Assembly (NCBI GenBank): GCA_963773155.1
Contig: CAVZAB010000019.1
Location: forward strand, 62,001 to 126,000
Length of the DNA: 64,000 nt
Reading direction: 5' to 3'
Origin: CAVZAB01 sp963773155
GTDB taxonomy: Bacteria; Pseudomonadota; Alphaproteobacteria; Rhizobiales; Beijerinckiaceae
Part shown: positions 8,909-17,699 of the stretch, one piece after another
Layout: each line of letters opens with the position of its first letter
Numbering within the stretch: the first letter of the stretch is position 1
The notes under the pieces: generated by a model
Database searches by the model: none
What the model saw: only the letters and a program-made list of their open reading frames with translations
Told to the model about the DNA's origin: nothing
Made by a program: the position numbers and the translations under genes

Positions 8909-10356
8909 ACCGGCACGCGTCCCCCACCGTCCAGCACCATAAGATGCGCATAGCCGGCAAACATGTAGATTCCATCGAGGCGATAGAGGTTTTCAATCCA
9001 TACACCAGCAAACTTGTTGGAACCGTGGCGGCTGCCGACCCGAAGCAGGTTGCCGATGCCTTTCAAAAGGCACACGCCTTCCGGCCGCAGTTAACTCGAC
9101 ACGAACGGCAAAAGATCTTATTTCGCGTCGCTGAGATACTGAACCACAGGCGGAACGAATTGGCGGCGCTGATTACGGCCGAGTCTGGCTTGTGCCTGAA
9201 GGATTCTCTATATGAGGTCGGTCGTGCCTGCGACGTCTACATGTTGGCCGGGCAATTGGCAATTATGGACGATGGCCAAATCTATTCGTGCGATGTGACC
9301 CCACAGGGAAAGGCGCGGCGCATTTATACTATGCGCGAGCCGCTTCTTGGCGTCATTTCGGCCATTACGCCGTTCAATCATCCCTTGAATATGATCTCTC
9401 ATAAATTGGCCCCGGCTATTGCCACCAATAATCGCGTTGTTGCAAAACCGACGGAGCTTACCCCGATAACGGCATTGATCCTGTGTGACATTCTATACGA
9501 AGCGGGTGTCCCGCCGGCAATGGTATCGATCGTCACCGGGCGGCCCGATGTTTTGGGCGAAGCGATGATCAATGATCCGCGCATCGATCTGGTAACTTTC
9601 ACGGGATCCGTGCGTGTGGGCAAGATGATTGCCACGCGAGCCGGCTATAGACGTTCCATATTGGAACTTGGTGGCAATGATCCTCTCATCGTCATGGATG
9701 ACGCTGACCTCAATAGAGCGGCTGAGCTTGCCGTAAGTGGTGCGACCAAGAATTCAGGCCAACGCTGCACCGCGGTAAAACGGATTCTCGTAGTTGATGC
9801 GGTTGCCGACGAATTCGTCGATTTGGTCACGGCCAAGGCCAAGCTCCTGAAATGCGGCGATCCGATGGACCCCGAAACCGATGTGGGGACCGTAATTCAT
9901 GAAGCGGCAGCGAAGTCATTCGAACATCGGGTCAACGACGCTATTTCGAGGGGCGCGGAACTCCGTTTCGGCAACCCGCGCATTGGCGCACTGTTCCCAC
10001 CGACCGTCGTCGATCATGTGCCTTATACATGTGAACTTGTTCACCAGGAGACCTTCGGGCCAATTATTCCGATCATCCGTTGTCCCAACGACATTGATGC
10101 CATTATTCGAATCTCGAATTCGACGGACTATGGCCTATCATCTGGGGTGTGTACCAACCGGCTCGACCACATCACGCGTTTCGTCAATGAATTGCAGGTT
10201 GGCACTGTCAATGTTTGGGAAGTCCCAGGCTATCGCACCGAAATGTCCCCCTTTGGGGGCATTAAGGATTCCGGACTTGGCTACAAGGAGGGCGTCGTTG
10301 AGGCTATGAAGGGCTACACGAACATCAAGACCTATTCGCTGCCCTGGCCGAACTAG
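8905..10356 (+). CDS. phnY: Phosphonoacetaldehyde dehydrogenase
   Basis: An aldehyde dehydrogenase of 483 residues that oxidises phosphonoacetaldehyde to phosphonoacetate with NAD+. The catalytic Cys is C288 in NSGQRCTAVKR and the general base Glu is E254 in LELGGNDP; the cofactor loop TFTGSVRVGK is present. The NSGQRCTAVKR form of the Cys motif is characteristic of the PhnY branch. The start overlaps the phnA stop (ATGA), so the two are translationally coupled. It is the last gene of the operon and faces the Na/Pi cotransporter gene. Confidence 0.93.
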   Translation: MNRHASPTVQHHKMRIAGKHVDSIEAIEVFNPYTSKLVGTVAAADPKQVADAFQKAHAFRPQLTRHERQKILFRVAEILNHRRNELAALITAESGLCLKDSLYEVGRACDVYMLAGQLAIMDDGQIYSCDVTPQGKARRIYTMREPLLGVISAITPFNHPLNMISHKLAPAIATNNRVVAKPTELTPITALILCDILYEAGVPPAMVSIVTGRPDVLGEAMINDPRIDLVTFTGSVRVGKMIATRAGYRRSILELGGNDPLIVMDDADLNRAAELAVSGATKNSGQRCTAVKRILVVDAVADEFVDLVTAKAKLLKCGDPMDPETDVGTVIHEAAAKSFEHRVNDAISRGAELRFGNPRIGALFPPTVVDHVPYTCELVHQETFGPIIPIIRCPNDIDAIIRISNSTDYGLSSGVCTNRLDHITRFVNELQVGTVNVWEVPGYRTEMSPFGGIKDSGLGYKEGVVEAMKGYTNIKTYSLPWPN

Positions 10357-10671
10357 CGAGACCCAGTCGGCCGCTAGTCGCAAGTTGATTGATTTTGGGA
10401 AAGCTTCTGCGTTTGACTGTTCGCAACGTGTGTTCAGTGGCGGAAAAAAGCTTGCTTCAAGAACGCAATCTCGCCATATGGACCGTCAAAGAGAGGCCCC
10501 AAGCGAGCACGGCTGGCGGCGCCGAGCCTGTTGCACCGATCTCGGCGCCTCCTCCCAAAATATCGGGCATTTGTTTGGGATGCCGAGGTTCAATCACCCT
10601 CCGCCCGAAAGCTGCCTCACTTGTCTCGGGCCCTGCGCATTCTTCTCTGTGGAGGGAGGCGCCGAATGTCG
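10357..10671. other. Gap between convergent phnY and Na/Pi cotransporter genes
   Basis: 315 bases. Short frames on both strands carry no recognisable motif. No strong terminator hairpin with a T-run was seen. Confidence 0.45.
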
Positions 10672-12399
10672 TCACAAATCCGGAAAGCCGGTTGGCGTGA
10701 TTCGACTTGGCAATAGTTCGCCAGAGCGCTCCAACACGGGATAAGCAGCGGCAGCCACAAGATGCGAATTGACCAGTTTCATATCCCGCAGGAGATCGAG
10801 GTGAATCATGCTGGTCTCTGTCGTTACTTCCCGACCTAAGCGCAGTCGCTCAAAATGCGAGCGGGTCGCCGCCGATTCAAAGTCTCGAAATACGGCCTTC
10901 TCATTCGCGAGCATTCGTGCGGCACGGGGATCTTCCGTCATGAACAGCGAGGCTGCAGTATGCAAATTGACAATTAACCGATCCATCATGGCGTTCAACT
11001 CAGCCTCGCTGTCCTTGGAGAAAATTAGTCCTCGCTTTACCCGTTTTGAGGCGTGGGGAAGCAGGTTACGTTCAACGGCGTCACCTGCCTGTTCCATGTT
11101 CATGGCAAATGTCAGAATTTGCTCCAGCCTCTGGTGGTCCGCTTCGCCCAATTGGTCGGAGTCTAGGGAGGTGAGATAGGATTTGATGGCCGAGTTCAAG
11201 TGATCGATGACGTCATCCAGCCGCTTCGTGTCGGCAATCAATCGACGATCGCCCTGCATTAGTGCGTCACGCGCTCCAAGCAGCATGACTTCAAGCGTAT
11301 CGGCGAGGCGCAAAGCCTCGCGCGCCGCAGCGCCAAGGGCCACGATCGGAGTCGCGCGAGCAGCAGGATTGAGATAGAGCGGCTGCGCCGGATCGGCAGG
11401 CTCCACACGCGCGGGAAGCCACCATTGCAGAACCCCCGCGTAAGGCTTAAGAATGGGTAAGAATACTAGCGCGAGAATGACGTTAAACAACGTGTGAAAA
11501 TCGGCGACCGCGCGGGCGTTATCGGGCTCGATCGCGACCATCAGACGCTCAATTGGATGCAGCAGGGCGAGACCCGCGATGACGCCGACAACTCGATTGA
11601 CAAGATTGCCCATCGGAACTCGTTTGGCGATAGGGTCGTTCCCCGGCGCCCCTTCGAGGACGGGGTTGATCGCGGTGCCGAGATTGGCACCCAGTACGAG
11701 TGCGAAGGCCGCTTCTGGCGGCACGACACCCTTGCCGGCAAGTGACATAACAATCAGGATGACGGCAACACTCGAATGAGCAGCCCACGTCACGCCCGCC
11801 GCAATTAGCACGTCGAGCATTGGCGTCGTCGAGATAGCACCAAGCAGCAGCCGCAAACTCGGAGCATCTTCAAAGGGAATGATCAGGTCGAGAAGTTGAT
11901 GCAACGCGAGCAGCATGAGGCCAAAGCCGATGAAAACGCGGCCAAGATCATGCGTCTGGGCGGTCGAATCTCGACGGAACAAGAGAACGCCGACAAAAAT
12001 CAGAGCCGGCGAGATTGAAGCGATATCGAACGAGAATAGTTGGACGATGAGGGTCGTACCGACGTTAGCACCGAGCATAACGGCAAGTGCAGCGGTTAGA
12101 TCGACCAGGCCACCTGCTGCAAAGCCGGCCACCATCAAACCCGTCGCAGTGCTGCTTTGAAGTATCGCTGTCACGCCTATGCCAGCGATGAATGCTCTTA
12201 GCCGGGTCCTGAGCGCACTGCCGAGAATGGATCGAAGCTTCGTGCCGAAAGTCCGCTGGATACCGGTTTGCACCATGTGCATGCCCCAAAGGAGCAGGGA
12301 GATGAAACCGACCAAGTCAATCAGCGTGACGGGAAAAACCATGATAGGCGTGACCTGTGCGATTGCGTGGGCTGCTTTCGAAGCGGGGCCCGACGACAT
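10672..12399 (-). CDS. Na+/phosphate cotransporter family protein with C-terminal PhoU-like domain
   Basis: A NptA/YjbB-type inner-membrane transporter of about 575 residues. The first ~320 residues hold the two inverted PNaS repeats: GFISLLLWGMHMVQTGI, the QSSTATGLMVAG motif (QSS-T signature) and a second AAHSSVAVILIVMSLAG with LGANLGTAINP. Residues ~350-560 form a helical PhoU-like domain (REALRLADTLEVML and later NMEQAGDAVERNLLPHA). I give the ATG at 12399; an ATG at 12342 fits the family N-terminus just as well, and a TTG further up is unlikely. It faces the phnWAY operon, which releases phosphate inside the cell. Family members can import phosphate or vent excess, so a role in balancing the phosphate from phosphonate breakdown is a reasonable inference. 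Confidence 0.9.
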   Translation of the reverse strand: MSSGPASKAAHAIAQVTPIMVFPVTLIDLVGFISLLLWGMHMVQTGIQRTFGTKLRSILGSALRTRLRAFIAGIGVTAILQSSTATGLMVAGFAAGGLVDLTAALAVMLGANVGTTLIVQLFSFDIASISPALIFVGVLLFRRDSTAQTHDLGRVFIGFGLMLLALHQLLDLIIPFEDAPSLRLLLGAISTTPMLDVLIAAGVTWAAHSSVAVILIVMSLAGKGVVPPEAAFALVLGANLGTAINPVLEGAPGNDPIAKRVPMGNLVNRVVGVIAGLALLHPIERLMVAIEPDNARAVADFHTLFNVILALVFLPILKPYAGVLQWWLPARVEPADPAQPLYLNPAARATPIVALGAAAREALRLADTLEVMLLGARDALMQGDRRLIADTKRLDDVIDHLNSAIKSYLTSLDSDQLGEADHQRLEQILTFAMNMEQAGDAVERNLLPHASKRVKRGLIFSKDSEAELNAMMDRLIVNLHTAASLFMTEDPRAARMLANEKAVFRDFESAATRSHFERLRLGREVTTETSMIHLDLLRDMKLVNSHLVAAAAYPVLERSGELLPSRITPTGFPDL

Positions 12400-12557
12400 G
12401 GACCGGCCGCGCAAGTGGGAGGGTAATTTAGGTGCATTCCCTTGTTAATCCAATGAATCTAAGTTTCTGAGATAGATCGGAGCTACTGAATCTTTCACCT
12501 TTTCTGATAATTCGGTGACTTATTCGTCGGTGCTGCGGAGTCGGGTAAACGGACAAC

Positions 12558-13031
12558 ATGGCGAAAGAAAGCGTTAAGCCGAAAAAAATTAAAAAGAAAC
12601 AAAGGGTTAAGATCGCCTCGCATCGGCGTCAGGTTGCGGCTCTGCCGTTTCGCTACGCCGCCTCCGGGTCGCTGGAAATTCTTATCATTACTTCGAGACA
12701 GACCGGCCGCTTTATCATTCCAAAGGGATGGCCGATGAAGGGGCGCGCTGATCCTGAGGCGGCCGCTATCGAAGCGCGTGAAGAGGCGGGCCTGAAGGGA
12801 AAGATCCGCCGCAAACCCTTTGGTAAATACGCGTATTGGAAACGTCTAGCAGACCAGTTCCAGCTTGTGAAGGTCGATGTTTATCCGCTGGAAGTGTCAC
12901 GTCAGTTGGAGACATGGCGTGAGAAACAATCGCGCCAAATGGCCTGGCTTTCTGCCGACGAAGCCGCAACTCTGATTGATGAACCTCAATTGGTGGCTCT
13001 GATTCGAAATTTTGAAAAGTCACTTCGATAG
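12558..13031 (+). CDS. NUDIX hydrolase (diphosphoinositol-polyphosphate hydrolase-like)
   Basis: A 157-residue protein with a very basic N-terminus (KPKKIKKKQR) followed by one NUDIX domain. The NUDIX box reads PKGWPMKG...AAAIEAREEAGL near residues 56-82, keeping the metal-binding EAxEEAG core; the Arg of the classical REUxEE is Ile, as is common in this alphaproteobacterial subfamily with WIIPKGW-like strands. It likely hydrolyses a nucleoside-diphosphate-linked or diphosphoinositol compound. It diverges from the cotransporter gene with ~150 bases between. No operon partner follows. Confidence 0.85.
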   Translation: MAKESVKPKKIKKKQRVKIASHRRQVAALPFRYAASGSLEILIITSRQTGRFIIPKGWPMKGRADPEAAAIEAREEAGLKGKIRRKPFGKYAYWKRLADQFQLVKVDVYPLEVSRQLETWREKQSRQMAWLSADEAATLIDEPQLVALIRNFEKSLR

Positions 13032-13439
13032 GCGGTAGAGCTTATATTACGCATGCGCGATCGCAGCGGCCGACCTGTCCGCCGGGAGCGATCGGCACGT
13101 CTCCGCCCTTTCGAACCACAAATCCTTGCTGCGCCAGAAAGGTCGCGAAGCCTCCCAATTCCGGAACTCCCGTCCCAAACCAGGTCGAGCCTTGTTGAAT
13201 CGAACTTGATGCTTCAATCGCCCGGCGCATCGGTGTCGCATGGTTGCATAGGAAACCGACGAGATCATTGTACGAACCGGGACGATTGGGTCGGCCCAAA
13301 CTAATCGACCTCTTCCCCCAATACGAAGGCTCGCACCTGGGGGTGCTACTCACCTAACGGCAGCAGATGAATAAGCAGGGCCGGGAAATGCAAGCGATCG
13401 GTTCCGGAACACTTTCGACATCCTTGATGTGGACCTCAG
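13032..13439. other. No recognisable gene
   Basis: Frames on both strands (13042-13353 minus, 13053-13304 plus) have no motif and overlap one another. I see no promoter or RNA structure that I would defend. Confidence 0.4.
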
Positions 13440-13960
13440 TCACATGGCGCGCCATGACGACCAACGCCTCTTCTGGCTAAAGGCATTGACCATATTGCCA
13501 AAGTCGCAAGGCAACGATAGGCGGGGATTTTCCGGCGCGTCGACAATTTGGACTGGTTCGGTTGATTTCAGGACTTCATGTTGCTCCAGTAAGAATCGGA
13601 ATTGGCAATCTGGGCCTAGTTCTGGCAAGGCTCGTAGATCGGCCATGATCGGTCGAAGACTTCCGACACATACCCGGAATGGCGTGGATAGAATCAATAC
13701 GTTTCCGCATCGATTTGCCGGGAAACCGAAATGTCACCGCTAAATCGGCTCGCCGAGTAGAGCTGGTTTCTAGATGAATCGACAGCCCTAGACTTTCGTT
13801 GCGCAGAGCAAAATGCCTCAGCGCGATTGCGAGCAGACTGCCGGCTTCGTTGTCGGTAATATGAATGTTTATTCGTTTATTCCGGCAAGCCTCACTCGAT
13901 AAGCAAAATCCAACAAATCACCGGGGTCAAATTGTCCCAGGCGAAAATTCAAATGCAATG
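13440..13960 (-). pseudogene. Unidentified decayed protein gene
   Basis: The minus strand carries coding-like pieces in successive frames: HLNFRLGQFDPGDLLDFAYR (about 13930), then INIHITDNEAGSLLAIALRH (about 13850), then LETSSTRRADLAVTFRFPG (about 13750), then GPDCQFRFLLEQHEVLKS (about 13590). Their amino-acid balance is protein-like, unlike the opposite frames, and they lie in one order, but frame changes and stops separate them. I do not recognise the family with confidence; the middle piece faintly recalls the effector domain of LysR regulators. Confidence 0.35.
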
Positions 13961-14389
13961 CGTAGGCGTGAACAAGCTACAGCGATTCGCCCAATGAGTT
14001 TTGAGGCCAGCCCTGTCGAGCCACCTCTGTGGCAGAAGTAGCCTGCGAGGATCGCTATTCATTCGATGCCGCCTGATGCTAGCCGCCCGCGACGCCGGCC
14101 AACCGCCGCCCGAGCTTCGGGACTGCTCCGGTCATCGACTACAATCACCGAACGCCTGGCCTTGGCCTCGTCGTTCCTACCCACGTCTGATCGAAAATGG
14201 AAGCCCCGGGGCCAGTTTGACCGGTGCTGGCCCCGTGCCTGCTAATGACTCCGGTGGCTCGGCACTGTTTCCTTCAAGGCGCTCTCTGTTGTTTCTTTTC
14301 ATTCCCAGTGAACGCCGATCGATCCAAGGGGACCTTCGTTGGAGCTAAGAGGGCCGGAGGCTCTCAGCCGCCGGCGATGGCGGCGTTCA
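13961..14389. other. No recognisable gene
   Basis: A plus frame at 14001-14348 (115 codons) is Arg/Ser/Pro-rich without motif and is probably chance. The 3' end abuts the stop codon of the minus-strand flavoprotein gene. Confidence 0.4.
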
Positions 14390-15781
14390 TCAGATTTCGA
14401 GTTCGGCCAATTCGCGAATGGGAATGGGCTTGAAGGGCGGGCGTTCCCGAAAGGGCTCGATTTCAGTGGGACTCACGCCGCGCGACTTCGCAAGGATCGC
14501 GCAGACCGTTGGTCCGCAAAGCCGGCCACGGCAGGGACCCATGCCGCAGCGCGTGTACGATTTCATCTGGTTCACACCAGTGACGCCTCTTCTGGCTAAC
14601 CCCTGCACCTCACCGACCGTCACCTCTTCACAGCGACAGACTATGATGTCTGCACGCGCTGGTGCGGTCAGCCACTCAGGCGGCATATAGAGCGTCTCAA
14701 GGAAAAGTCGCAGGGACCGCTCCGCGTGAAGTCTTGCCCAAAGCGGGGCGGCAAGCGCGTTACGCTTACCTACCGCCAGTCGACCAAGATCGCTGGCAAT
14801 CCTCAGCGCGGCCAAACGGCCCTGAATCTCCGCCGCTCTTGCCCCATCCACTCCGGCGGCATCGCCAACGGCGAAGCAGGCCTCGAGCGAAGTGCGCCCC
14901 CAGGGATCGTGTAGCGGTCGCCAGGCCAATTGTAGGGGGTCCCAACCATGCCGGCATCCTAAGGCGCGGGTGATGAGAATATTGGGAATGAGGCCTGCAT
15001 GGAGCAATATCAGATCCGCCTGCAACTCCGTATCGCCATGTTGCGAGGCAAAGCGCAGGCCCGTCGCTTTTGCTTGGCCAATGATTTCCATTCCGTGAAC
15101 GGCTGAATGCATAGCGACGCCGGCGCGGCGAAGCTTGGCGATCCAAAGCATTCCCTGAGCGATCCGATCAGCGTGGCGAATCGCTCCTGTGGCATGGCGA
15201 AGAGCGCCGTAGCGCTGCGGCCCGCCAGTCGTCGTTACGACGGCGGCGATTTGCGCACCCGCAATAAGCAATTGAATGCCGGTAAGCCAAAGCAATGGTC
15301 CGCAGCCGGCGAGGATCACTTTTTTGCTAGGCACCAGCCCAGCGCTCTTGAATGCTGTTTGTGCGGCCCCGGCACTCATTACGCCGGGTAGGGTCCAGCC
15401 GGCGACCGGCACGGGGCGCTCCATCGCGCCGGTCGCCAACACAAGGCGCGCTGCTCGCACTTGCCTACTCCGCCCGGCTGTGCTGACGCTAACGACATTG
15501 TCGGCCGCGATGTCCCAAACCATGGAACGAAACCTTAGATCGGCGGACGAATGGCGAGCATCGTCGATAAGCTTTCTGCCGCGGGAGAGATCAGCGCCAA
15601 AGCTCGGGCGTCGGCCGTCACCGAGGCCTTCTGCCGACCGGTAGATCTGACCACCGGGGTCGTTCGCTTCGTCAAACAGAATGCAGCTTAGGTTATGCGA
15701 GGCGATGGTCGCCGCTGCCGCCAGGCCGGCCGGACCCGCCCCTATGACGATGACGTCAACCTTCTCCATGGCCGGTTCCAT
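14390..15781 (-). CDS. FAD/NAD(P)-binding oxidoreductase with BFD-like [2Fe-2S] tail (HcnB/OoxA-like subunit)
   Basis: A 463-residue flavoprotein. The N-terminal FAD Rossmann motif is VIVIGAGPAGLAAAATIA, a second dinucleotide site lies near residue 155 (VILAGCGPLLWLTG), and the C-terminus carries four Cys of a BFD-like iron-sulfur site: IVCRCEEVTVGE near residue 387 and YTRCGMGPCRG near residue 420. This layout is shared by the alpha subunits of opine (octopine/nopaline) oxidases and hydrogen cyanide synthase HcnB. Its start overlaps the small [2Fe-2S] gene by 26 bases. It is the last gene of a three-gene operon with the DAO-like and ferredoxin-like subunits. The substrate is probably an amino acid derivative or opine; unproven. 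Confidence 0.88.
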   Translation of the reverse strand: MEPAMEKVDVIVIGAGPAGLAAAATIASHNLSCILFDEANDPGGQIYRSAEGLGDGRRPSFGADLSRGRKLIDDARHSSADLRFRSMVWDIAADNVVSVSTAGRSRQVRAARLVLATGAMERPVPVAGWTLPGVMSAGAAQTAFKSAGLVPSKKVILAGCGPLLWLTGIQLLIAGAQIAAVVTTTGGPQRYGALRHATGAIRHADRIAQGMLWIAKLRRAGVAMHSAVHGMEIIGQAKATGLRFASQHGDTELQADLILLHAGLIPNILITRALGCRHGWDPLQLAWRPLHDPWGRTSLEACFAVGDAAGVDGARAAEIQGRLAALRIASDLGRLAVGKRNALAAPLWARLHAERSLRLFLETLYMPPEWLTAPARADIIVCRCEEVTVGEVQGLARRGVTGVNQMKSYTRCGMGPCRGRLCGPTVCAILAKSRGVSPTEIEPFRERPPFKPIPIRELAELEI

Positions 15782-16055
15782 GAGGCCGTTGGGAGCTCAC
15801 CGTCATGCCTTCCCCGATCGTTGTCATGCAAGCCTGGCAATTACTCCGCCCATCTATTTCGACGAGGCATTCGAAACATTGCCCGATAAGGCAGTAGGGC
15901 CCGCGCGGTGAGGCGGTGCGGATTGTTTGCCGAAAAACAATGATCCCCGCGGCAAGAAGCGCAAGCGCGACGGTGTCGCCCCGCGCTCCTTGCAGAGGGC
16001 GCCCGTCGAAAGTGAAATGGACCGGAGGGCCAAGGATGCGGCTACGCGTGAACAT
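15756..16055 (-). CDS. (2Fe-2S)-binding small subunit (HcnA-like)
   Basis: A 99-residue ferredoxin-fold subunit. The cysteine set is CLIGQCFEC (C-x4-C-x2-C) and, 11 residues later, CQAC, as in HcnA and the small subunits of opine oxidases and sarcosine oxidases. I start it at the ATG at 16055 because the longer frame only covers the end of the upstream gene. It overlaps that gene by 14 bases and the downstream HcnB-like gene by 26 bases, so all three are translationally coupled. It would carry electrons between the two flavoproteins of the complex. Confidence 0.87.
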   Translation of the reverse strand: MFTRSRILGPPVHFTFDGRPLQGARGDTVALALLAAGIIVFRQTIRTASPRGPYCLIGQCFECLVEIDGRSNCQACMTTIGEGMTVSSQRPHGTGHGEG

Positions 16056-17154
16056 GAAACCGCGCCAAGTTGAAATCGCAGATCTGATCAGGGACCGCTC
16101 CGCCGTCGATCCAGTCAACGAGGCGCCGGGCGTGTACGGCGGCAAGAGTGACGCCGCTGTGGACGTTGACGATATAAAGCCCGGGATATTGGCCTGGCTG
16201 CTCGTAGATGGGAAATCCGTCGGGGCTCATAATGCGCAACGCCCCCCATGCTCGGACCAATTGAACGGAACCGAGATAGGGAAATATCTTGATGGCCTGG
16301 GCAGCCATGGTCCTGAGGGCCGCGAGATCTGTACGCTCGTTGAGGCCAACGTTTTCATGCGTGGCGCCAATCAGGATCGTTCCTTCCGGCGTCTGCCGCA
16401 AGATGTCGGTGGGAAGCCGCATGACCGGCCGCATACGCTCGGTGACCATGATCTGCCCGCGCACGGGGCGAAGCGGTATGTCCAGACCGATCATGCCGGC
16501 GAGCTTGGGCGTACCAAGTCCTGCAGCGAGCACGAGAAGCCGCAATTCTACCGTGATCTGGCCTGATTTTATTGTCCAGCCGCCGCTGCCCAGCGGCACA
16601 ATCGCACTGACCGGCGCGCCGGGCAGATAATCCGTCCCGCGCAGCCGACATGCCTCGTGCAGCGCCCGCAGCAGCAGCAGTGGGTTGACGTCGCCATCAT
16701 GTGGACAGAAGGAACCCGCCACGACCTCAGGACCCAGACCCGGCAGTAGCCTTATTAATTCGCCGTGGTCGAGTATTTCACAATCATAGCAACCATTGCC
16801 GGCCTCGTTGCGCATTTGGTTGATCAATTGGCGCTCAGCCCGCACTGCGGCCGCGTCCATGAGAATCGAAATTCCGCCACTTTGCCGTAAGCCAACCGCG
16901 ATTCCGGTCTCGTCGGCAAGGTCACGGACGAAGGCAGCATAAAGGCGAGCAGATTCCATAGTCCAGCGCGCATAGGCTGGTAAACCCGCTCCCTTTCCCT
17001 GCACCCATATAAGGCCAAAATTGCCTCTCGAGGCACGGAAGGCCACGTCGCCCTCATCGAGGATGACGACCCGTCTGCCGCGGGTGGCAAGACCGTAGGC
17101 GAGAGAGGTGCCGACGAGGCCGCCACCGATAATTGTCACGTCCGTGGGCACCAT
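16042..17154 (-). CDS. FAD-dependent amino acid/opine oxidoreductase (DAO family, HcnC/OoxB-like)
   Basis: A 370-residue D-amino-acid-oxidase-fold flavoenzyme. The FAD site reads VTIIGGGLVGTSLAYGLATR at residues 5-24, followed by VVILDEGDV; the C-terminal FAD contact is RAWGALRIMSPDGFPIY and later VNVHSGVTLA. The start ATG at 17154 has GAGGAAGGA directly upstream; a longer frame to 17526 has no protein-like sequence. It leads an operon with the HcnA-like and HcnB-like subunits and is divergent from the sulfonate operon. The C-A-B gene order and the three subunit types fit an opine or imino-acid dehydrogenase feeding the respiratory chain. Confidence 0.88.
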   Translation of the reverse strand: MVPTDVTIIGGGLVGTSLAYGLATRGRRVVILDEGDVAFRASRGNFGLIWVQGKGAGLPAYARWTMESARLYAAFVRDLADETGIAVGLRQSGGISILMDAAAVRAERQLINQMRNEAGNGCYDCEILDHGELIRLLPGLGPEVVAGSFCPHDGDVNPLLLLRALHEACRLRGTDYLPGAPVSAIVPLGSGGWTIKSGQITVELRLLVLAAGLGTPKLAGMIGLDIPLRPVRGQIMVTERMRPVMRLPTDILRQTPEGTILIGATHENVGLNERTDLAALRTMAAQAIKIFPYLGSVQLVRAWGALRIMSPDGFPIYEQPGQYPGLYIVNVHSGVTLAAVHARRLVDWIDGGAVPDQICDFNLARFHVHA

Positions 17155-17582
17155 TCCTTCCTCAAAAAGGCCGGCGACGGAAGCAGGATAGCCGATCTGC
17201 GGCTCATGTGCTTTTCTCGCGGCCGCTATTAGCAAAGTTGGCCCCAGGGAGGCATCGCGCGAGGCGGCGTCAGGTTCTAAGTCGCCGGTGCGAGGCCAAG
17301 CGGGATTTAGAAAAGAACCAATTGCATCGACGCTCTCTTCGCCGGCCGTGCAAATTTCGCCGGCCGTGCAAAGGCCGACGTGCTTGTGGCCCCGCGCTTT
17401 GGCACCTGCCATCCGAGTGACGCGAAGATTCACGGCGCTCGGATCTTCTTCGGCGAGTGGCGTTGCCGCGTCCTGCCGCGTGCTGGCCGAGCGCGCCCCA
17501 AGAGACGAACTCCTCGAGGGACCCACACGAGTAGGAATTTCTCTTCATCGCGGCAAAGGCGGGAAAACCTTCTTTGAATGGC
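17155..17582. promoter_or_regulatory. Divergent control region between HcnCAB-like and sulfonate operons
   Basis: About 430 bases without a credible gene; the frames here are extensions of neighbours. It holds a two-copy 18-base tandem repeat (17338-17372) and leads into the promoter-like element at 17583-17617. The minus-strand ribosome site of the DAO-like gene lies at 17156-17164. Confidence 0.5.
17338..17372. repeat. Tandem repeat, two copies of TTCGCCGGCCGTGCAAA
   Basis: Two exact 17-base copies start at 17338 and 17356, giving an 18-base period. Each copy contains the palindrome GCCGGC. The spacing is close to two helical turns, so a protein could bind both on nearly the same face. It lies ~185 bases upstream of the DAO-like start codon. 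Function unknown. Confidence 0.8.
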
Positions 17583-17617
17583 CGTTCGTTAAAAAGAACA
17601 TTTTGATTGACTTTAAC
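17583..17617 (+). promoter_or_regulatory. Shared operator/promoter element, copy 1 (upstream of sulfonate operon)
   Basis: GTTC-N8-GAAC at 17584-17599 is an inverted repeat, followed by ACATT and a TTGACT hexamer at 17607-17612 that fits a -35 box; a weak -10 candidate AGATTT begins at 17631. A second copy at 22623-22656 matches in 26 of 31 aligned positions. The site lies ~100 bases before the start of the substrate-binding protein gene, as expected for its promoter. Confidence 0.65.
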
Positions 17618-17699
17618 GTCCCACTTTTCCAGATTTCATTGTGTTGTTTGATTTTATACATGAAATTTATGGGTTTTGAAAACACACGCGAGGGGCATC

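Noticed and set aside
10457..10675. Small frames between phnY and the cotransporter gene
   Set aside because: Overlapping frames on both strands, no ribosome site, no recognisable sequence.
14001..14348. 115-codon plus frame
   Set aside because: Low-complexity Arg/Ser/Pro/Gly sequence, no motif, no credible start site.
17155..17526. 124-residue N-terminal extension of the DAO-like enzyme
   Set aside because: The extension contains the tandem repeat and no protein-like segment; the FAD strand and a strong ribosome site mark the start at 17154.
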